From the NCBI GenBank assembly GCA_947623955.1, contig CANQIP010000001.1:186001-250000 (forward strand): a stretch of 64,000 nucleotides of DNA, in the 5' to 3' direction. This document shows, piece by piece, positions 60,301 through 64,000 of this stretch (position 1 is its first letter; every line of letters begins with the position of its first letter). Source of the DNA: an uncultured Clostridia bacterium. GTDB lineage: Bacteria; Bacillota; Clostridia; UBA1381. The position numbers and the translations under genes were made by a program. The notes beneath the pieces were generated by a model. The model ran no database searches. It had not been told where the DNA came from and saw only the letters and a list, made by a program, of their open reading frames with translations.

Positions 60301-62297
60301 GCGAAATCCTTATTGACGGTGCGGGTAACGTAAGCGTGTCGCTTACGGGCGGTATGGCTGACACGACCGCAACGGGTACGCTCACGTCGCCGGTAAGCAT
60401 TAAGTCAATGGAAACGACGGGCGAGTGCAATTCGTCGAGAGGCAGAATTGTGTCGTATGACAATTTTGACGCGGACGTTATCACATATAAGGACGATTTT
60501 AAAGACCCGACGGTAGAGCCCACGCCCGAGCCGACAGATCCGCCGGTACTGCCCGCGGACAATACTCTTATAAGCCTCGACTTCAATGACGGCGACTTAA
60601 AGAGCGGCTCGACCTACGGCAAGGCGGAGGCTGTCGGAACGGCTAAGTTTGCAACGGATGGCGATAAAAAGGTGCTGCAGCTTGACAATACGAACACCAC
60701 CGCAATTAAGCTCACCGACGCGAACGGTAACGGACTTTTGGCGGGACAGGATGAGATAACGGTTTCGTTCAAGGTTAAACCGACGACCGACGCAACATCG
60801 TGGTGGTTCTATTCTGCGCCGAACGATAACGCGCAGACATATCAGCAGGAGCATTACTTAGGCGCGATGAGCAATACCGCGCTGCATATAGAGCGTTATA
60901 ACAACAGCGGCTCACGCTCGACTGCGAACGACGGCACGATTAAGGTAAACGACTGGAACGATGTTATTATCTCGTTTGCGGAAGGTAAAACCGACTTATA
61001 CGTAAACGGCGCTCTCGCGAGCAGCGTCAATTCGAGCGCTAAGCTTTCGGATATTCTCGGTACAAATCCCGTTGCGTATATAGGCAAGGCAAACTGGGTT
61101 AATGGCGAATTTGCGACGGGTTATATCGACGATTTCAAAATCGTGAAGGGCGCTGTTCAGACGGTGCTTGACAAAATAAACTTGGGCGATTTGTCGGCGG
61201 TTAAGGAAAATTTGACGCTGCCGACTGAGGGCGGTATCACGTGGACGTCCTCGAACACCGATGTAATATCGACAGAGGGCGTTGTGACGCGTCCCGACCA
61301 AACGACGACCGTTAAGCTTACGGCAAGCGTAACGGAAAACGGCGTGGCGTTCACAAGAACATTCGACGTTGTGGTCGTCGGAACAGAATCGTCGGCGTAT
61401 TTGTTTACTCATTTCGTGGGTAACGAGTCGAGCGCGGACCATGAGCAGATTTATTTCTCGGTATCGCAGACGGGAACCTCATGGACGACGCTTAACGGCG
61501 GCAAGCCGGTGCTTACGAGCAATGTCGGCGAGAAGGGCGTGAGAGATCCGTATATTCTGCGCGGCAAGGACGGCAAATTTTATATAATCGCGACGGATCT
61601 GAGCATCTACCACAATAACGATTGGGGCAGGGCGCAGAGCGCAGGCTCACAAAGCATAGTCGTATGGGAAAGCAGCGACCTCGTTAATTGGAGCGATGCA
61701 AGGCTCGTAAAGGTGGCTGTTGACAACGCCGGCTGCACATGGGCTCCCGAGGCGGTGTATGATAAAGCCAAAGGAAAATATATGGTATTCTGGGCGTCAC
61801 GTGTTTTGGATGACAATTACGCTAAACAGCGAGTGTACAGAAGTTACACGTCAGACTTTAAGGAGTTCACCACGCCGGAGGTATATATCGAATCGGACGC
61901 GGACAATATCGACACGACCATAGTAGAAGAAAACGACATGTACTACCGCTTTACAAAGGACGAGAGCAAAAAGTCGGTAACGATGATGAAATCGACGTCC
62001 CTCGACAGCGGCTGGACGGATGTTGCAACGTATACGATAAACGGCGTTGCGGGAAATACCGTAACGGGCTACGAAGGCCCGACCATCTACAAAAACAACG
62101 ACGGCGGCTGGACGCTGCTCCTTGACTATTATTCAAAGAGTCAGGGCTACAAGCCGTTTGTGACGGATGATTTGTCAAAGGGCGTATTTAAATCGGCTGC
62201 TGATTTCACGTTTGACGCGACATACCGCCACGGCACGGTTATGCCGATAACGCAGGATGAATATGACGCGCTTATCGCAAAGTATCGCAATTCGTAA
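57357..62297 (+). CDS. Secreted multidomain GH30-GH43 glycoside hydrolase
   Basis: 1646 residues. Signal peptide 1-34 (ends AYAAG). GH30 barrel about 35-430 with acid/base Glu236 in MNEPNP and nucleophile Glu339 in WMSEVDG; its beta domain runs to about 530. Big2-like domain 540-615, discoidin-like F5/8C domain 615-745, an unassigned beta region 745-1040, a Pro/Thr linker, a LamG/concanavalin-like domain 1070-1265, an Ig-like domain to 1345, then a GH43-type propeller with base Asp in VRDPYIL and TWAPEAVYD, YEGPTIYK. GH30 of this kind often cuts beta-1,6-galactan, and GH43 removes arabinose or galactose, so arabinogalactan-type substrates are likely. No dockerin or sortase signal was seen. 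Confidence 0.85.
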   Translation: MRHNKFICAVTALALTLGICGSVMPFSPTAYAAGNTVRLDPSEASPFNDGKFEGWGTSMGWWGNRIGYSDKMSQQAAHDLYSEEGLGLDIVRYNVGGGDNPTHNHINRSDSKLPCFAVPQYEGGAYQAEEGVNKDVTNLKKDANGDVVYTWDWDADKNQVNVLTNIKEQNPNVHIEGYTNSPPWFMTKSQCSSGGDDTAENLDPSNYDVFANFLVEVTKHMNNEGLHFDSYSPMNEPNPKSNYWRALSNKQEGNLVAQGANQSGLIKALKDAYTAAGIDTLVAGPDETDLGYTVSSYNALTEEGKAALDRIDTHTYGGSDRAGVKRIAQAAGKNLWMSEVDGNWDGFGLANQIITDLNGMQASAWVMWDIIDSHKDSDFVDPTTGNKTEAERTLSVTGSMWGVGMGNHDTEEVEWANKYYAYGQFTRYINPGDTLIASSNSTLAAYNRETGDIKIVVNNSGSGDIPYTFDLSAFTTVGDTVKEIRSNNATGDAAEHWATIENEATLNGKTLTTTAKAGTITTYVISGAKGFDDKYAIITGGGSEINVNASVQLTLKTNIEGSVTWKVDDDRVASITDGGLLTANKSGTVTVSATVGDYTATRVFVIPAYKLSGTPSWGDASNAPADSADYRKAADKDLTTYFDGTQNGYVMYDYGTPYKINKVQLAPRDGYAARTVGGKVQGSNDAITWTDLYTVAEALTEGQYTDVTEFANTNAYRYYRYTNPTTMTNIAEFLIEGDYPTGITMYSATEKGLAYSYKLPEEYSGCDAYFAVHDGNRLKYASANQTSGSASGNFSNLAPKLYVWDSMEPKGIITDISKAVADEPIVSDITGFTDNFEGSENIFGGKPGGLEDGKIVYASGLERFGNVFIPANTTASATLASPITLGKNQLFRLQFNMFAGWEDKGKDNTFALKDADGNEIVALYLTGGGYNLNQLRIGGENVLTGTPVSQSRSNPGSSKAGANGWDGGGQAYRNNMGYNKTCEILIDGAGNVSVSLTGGMADTTATGTLTSPVSIKSMETTGECNSSRGRIVSYDNFDADVITYKDDFKDPTVEPTPEPTDPPVLPADNTLISLDFNDGDLKSGSTYGKAEAVGTAKFATDGDKKVLQLDNTNTTAIKLTDANGNGLLAGQDEITVSFKVKPTTDATSWWFYSAPNDNAQTYQQEHYLGAMSNTALHIERYNNSGSRSTANDGTIKVNDWNDVIISFAEGKTDLYVNGALASSVNSSAKLSDILGTNPVAYIGKANWVNGEFATGYIDDFKIVKGAVQTVLDKINLGDLSAVKENLTLPTEGGITWTSSNTDVISTEGVVTRPDQTTTVKLTASVTENGVAFTRTFDVVVVGTESSAYLFTHFVGNESSADHEQIYFSVSQTGTSWTTLNGGKPVLTSNVGEKGVRDPYILRGKDGKFYIIATDLSIYHNNDWGRAQSAGSQSIVVWESSDLVNWSDARLVKVAVDNAGCTWAPEAVYDKAKGKYMVFWASRVLDDNYAKQRVYRSYTSDFKEFTTPEVYIESDADNIDTTIVEENDMYYRFTKDESKKSVTMMKSTSLDSGWTDVATYTINGVAGNTVTGYEGPTIYKNNDGGWTLLLDYYSKSQGYKPFVTDDLSKGVFKSAADFTFDATYRHGTVMPITQDEYDALIAKYRNS

Positions 62298-62362
62298 AAA
62301 ATCGTTGACAAACCGATAAAAATAGTGTATTATATATATGTTCGCCCGTCGGGCGGACATAC

Positions 62363-62438
62363 GGGGGTGTAGCTCAGCTGGGAGAGCGCTTGCTTCGCAT
62401 GTAAGAGGTCAGGGGTTCGATTCCCCTCATCTCCACCA
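62363..62438 (+). tRNA. tRNA-Ala (CGC anticodon); right attachment gene of the island
   Basis: Acceptor GGGGGTG/CATCTCC, anticodon loop TTCGCAT (CGC), T arm AGGGG/CCCCT, encoded CCA. From the anticodon stem to beyond the CCA it matches the left tRNA-Ala(GGC) region almost base for base. Confidence 0.94.
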
Positions 62439-62459
62439 GAGTACAAACAAATCGCATAT

Positions 62460-63671
62460 TTATGCGGTTTGTTTTTCTGTATACACGTTTTTTACACGTA
62501 ATTTATATCTTTTTTTGGTTTTGCCTATCATATTCAGTACCGATACGGCTCTGTCCTCTTCTTTAGGGTATAGGTGCGAATAGGTATTCCATGTCATTTC
62601 AACTTTGGAATGTCCGAGGCGGCGAGCGATTTCCTGTATATTGATGCCATAGTGTGCCAAATACGACGCGTGGCTATGTCTGAAATCGTGTATGCGAATT
62701 TTCTTCAATCCTGCCACGGATGCGTATTTTTGGTTACGTTTCTCGACTGTGCTGTCACGTAAGCATTTAACGCCGCCGCATATCCGCCAGTCGTCCGAAA
62801 ATCCGTCCAAAGTTTTAAGACGGTTATAATGCTCGGTCAAAACGTCTTTTAGCGGCAGAGGTATTTGTATATCACGAACGGAGCTTTTATTTTTCGGCGG
62901 CGTTTCGCGGTCGCCGCCCTTTAGCTTTTGCGCGATACTGCGCGTTACGTAGATTGTGTTATCCGATATATCCGTCCACTTCAACGCGTGTATTTCGCCC
63001 TTGCGCATACCTGTGTAAAACGCAACATTGAAAAAAACATAGAAATTCCACTCGTAAAGGCTGCCGGATACTTGTTCCGATTGCTCGGCTTGTTCGCGTG
63101 CGGCGGCAATGAATTTCAAAAACTCGTCCGCCGTATAAAAATCCATATCATGCTTGACGGCGTTAGCATCCTTGAAATTCCCCAGTTTTGAAAGCGGATT
63201 TTTGTCGATGTACTCCATTTTGACAGCATAGTTTAACACAGACCGAAACGACGAAAACAGTTTTTGCTTGTACGATAACGACAGCGGCTCATGTTTTGCG
63301 GTTTGCAGTTCCTCAATATATGTTTTCCACCGTTGGAGCTGCGGCACGGTCAGCTTTGATAGACGCGTCGAGTTGAAAAAAGGGATAACATAGCTGTTCA
63401 GATGTCTTGCTTGCTTGTCTAAGGTACTTTCGCGGATCTCGTTCCTTTTAACACGTATGTACTCGTCGCACAGGTCGGCGACTGTAATTTTATTTCCCGT
63501 TTCTTCCTTTAGGTCGCGCATGAGGCGGCTCTCAAGTTCTCTTGCGGCGTCCTTGCCGTAGGCTACGCGGTCGAGCTGCTTTTGCACGCCGAGGTTATCC
63601 GTGTAGTTTATCCTGACGCGGTATTTCTGTAAACCGTCCTTTTTTTTGCCGTCCATTTTATAAATCGGCAT
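62460..63671 (-). CDS. Tyrosine integrase, full length
   Basis: This 403-residue protein has an arm-binding start (MPIYKMDGKKKDGLQKYRVR), a core-binding domain (ITVADLCDEYIRVKRNEIRE), and a catalytic domain with TGMRKGEIHALKWTDIS (Arg), HDFRHSHASYLAHYG, and the Tyr in TWNTYSHLYPK. It ends 22 bases from the tRNA-Ala 3' end. Its last 264 codons and flank are duplicated at 22358-23155. GGAGTG precedes the ATG. Confidence 0.94.
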   Translation of the reverse strand: MPIYKMDGKKKDGLQKYRVRINYTDNLGVQKQLDRVAYGKDAARELESRLMRDLKEETGNKITVADLCDEYIRVKRNEIRESTLDKQARHLNSYVIPFFNSTRLSKLTVPQLQRWKTYIEELQTAKHEPLSLSYKQKLFSSFRSVLNYAVKMEYIDKNPLSKLGNFKDANAVKHDMDFYTADEFLKFIAAAREQAEQSEQVSGSLYEWNFYVFFNVAFYTGMRKGEIHALKWTDISDNTIYVTRSIAQKLKGGDRETPPKNKSSVRDIQIPLPLKDVLTEHYNRLKTLDGFSDDWRICGGVKCLRDSTVEKRNQKYASVAGLKKIRIHDFRHSHASYLAHYGINIQEIARRLGHSKVEMTWNTYSHLYPKEEDRAVSVLNMIGKTKKRYKLRVKNVYTEKQTA

Positions 63672-63690
63672 AAAAATAACACTCCTTTAC

Positions 63691-63795
63691 TTGATTTTTT
63701 CGGAGTGCTATGGTATAATTGACTTGTTCAAGGTGTTATACCATAACACTCTATTTCAATTCCTCGACCGTTGGCGCGGTCGGGGGATTTTTTAT
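63691..63795 (+). ncRNA. Candidate short transcript between integrase and hicB
   Basis: TTGATT (63691-63696) and TATAAT (63714-63719) with spacing 17 form a promoter. About 70 bases later CGACCG/CGGTCG (63765-63782) and TTTTTT form a terminator. A dyad (near-repeat of TGTTATACCATAACAC, arms 63705-63720 and 63734-63749) overlaps the promoter and may be an operator. No ORF fits. Confidence 0.45.
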
Positions 63796-64000
63796 CTGTT
63801 TATATTTAACTGGTTCTTTAGCGCATCTTGCAGCACCGCGGAAAAATTAACACCGCACTCCAAGGCGCGAGCGTTCAGCCACGCGGGCAATGTTACTGTT
63901 CTGTTTACCGATTTATTTTCCTGAGCATTGCGTATTGACGGCATATAAACATCAATAAGCACCGCTCTTTCATTATCGTTTGTTTTGACTTCATTAAGAG
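63792..64000 (-). CDS. hicB: HicB-type antitoxin, C-terminal part (runs off the window)
   Basis: The minus frame enters from beyond base 64000 and reads NERAVLIDVYMPSIRNAQEN, KSVNRTVTLPAWLNARALEC, GVNFSAVLQDALKNQL. This is the end of a long-form HicB with a ribbon-helix-helix DNA-binding domain. The hicA partner would be beyond the window. Confidence 0.82.
   Translation of the reverse strand, partial: LNEVKTNDNERAVLIDVYMPSIRNAQENKSVNRTVTLPAWLNARALECGVNFSAVLQDALKNQLNINR

Overview
The window looks like the chromosome of an uncultured gut- or rumen-type Clostridium relative (Bacillota, class Clostridia). The reasons are the conserved gene string rpmH-rnpA-yidD-yidC-jag, AGGAGG ribosome binding sites, TTGACA/TATAAT promoters, large clostridial-type mobile elements, and a plant-polysaccharide glycosidase. 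Core genes are GC-rich. Much of the island between about 22 and 57 kb is AT-richer.

Layout. (1) 1-11.8 kb is core genome, all on the minus strand: the end of the dnaA-type neighbourhood (jag, yidC, yidD, rnpA, rpmH), a ParB/Noc protein, rsmG, glmM, metG, apgM, a HicAB pair, degV, an interspersed palindromic repeat, trmL and a DUF362 ferredoxin-like protein. dnaA itself is not seen. (2) 11.9-22 kb is a secretion/surface region: two tandem exported stalk-domain paralogues, a short and a long phage-tail-like protein (the long one with collagen-like repeats and a Peptidase_G2-type end), and a divergent four-gene NHLM-type export cassette (lipoprotein receptor, HlyD, C39-peptidase ABC, second ABC). 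(3) tRNA-Trp and tRNA-Ala(GGC) at 22.2 kb open a roughly 40-kb accessory island. The island ends at tRNA-Ala(CGC) at 62.4 kb. Nearly identical tyrosine integrases lie beside both tRNA-Ala genes; the left one is truncated.

The island is layered. 23-28.9 kb holds gene fragments, a type III (ToxIN-like) toxin-antitoxin locus, and a Tad/pilus-like piece of a conjugative element. 28.9-34.3 kb is a prophage remnant (capsid genes, repressor pair, integrase) ending at a five-tRNA cluster (Gly, Arg, His, Gln, Lys). 35-36.3 kb is an island of core genes (a cysteine-desulfurase-like enzyme and DUF3343). 36.4-40 kb is a very small integrative element in tRNA-Leu, with its own integrase, a GC-rich non-coding tract and two copies of a putative structured RNA. 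40-46.2 kb is a plasmid/ICE-like segment: ParA, ParB, an AbrB-like regulator, a stand-alone TnpB-type RuvC protein, and the 5' part of a giant helicase/methylase-type protein. 46.6-53.8 kb is the early and lysogeny arm of a second prophage, ending at a tRNA-Lys 3' fragment. 53.7-57 kb is another fragment patchwork (serine recombinase tail, HUH Rep, phage tail genes). 57.4-62.3 kb encodes one 1646-residue secreted GH30-GH43 enzyme, probably for arabinogalactan-type side chains.

Many genes in the island stop abruptly at junctions with unrelated genes. The island therefore reads as repeated insertion, deletion and at least one local inversion, although misassembly cannot be excluded from sequence alone. 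The most noteworthy items are the truncated TnpB-like nuclease in a partition operon, the paired RNA motif in the tRNA-Leu element, the type III toxin-antitoxin locus with only two repeats, the duplicated palindrome at parB, a promoter-linked three-way-junction RNA upstream of noc, and small proteins that resemble phage-repressor C-termini.
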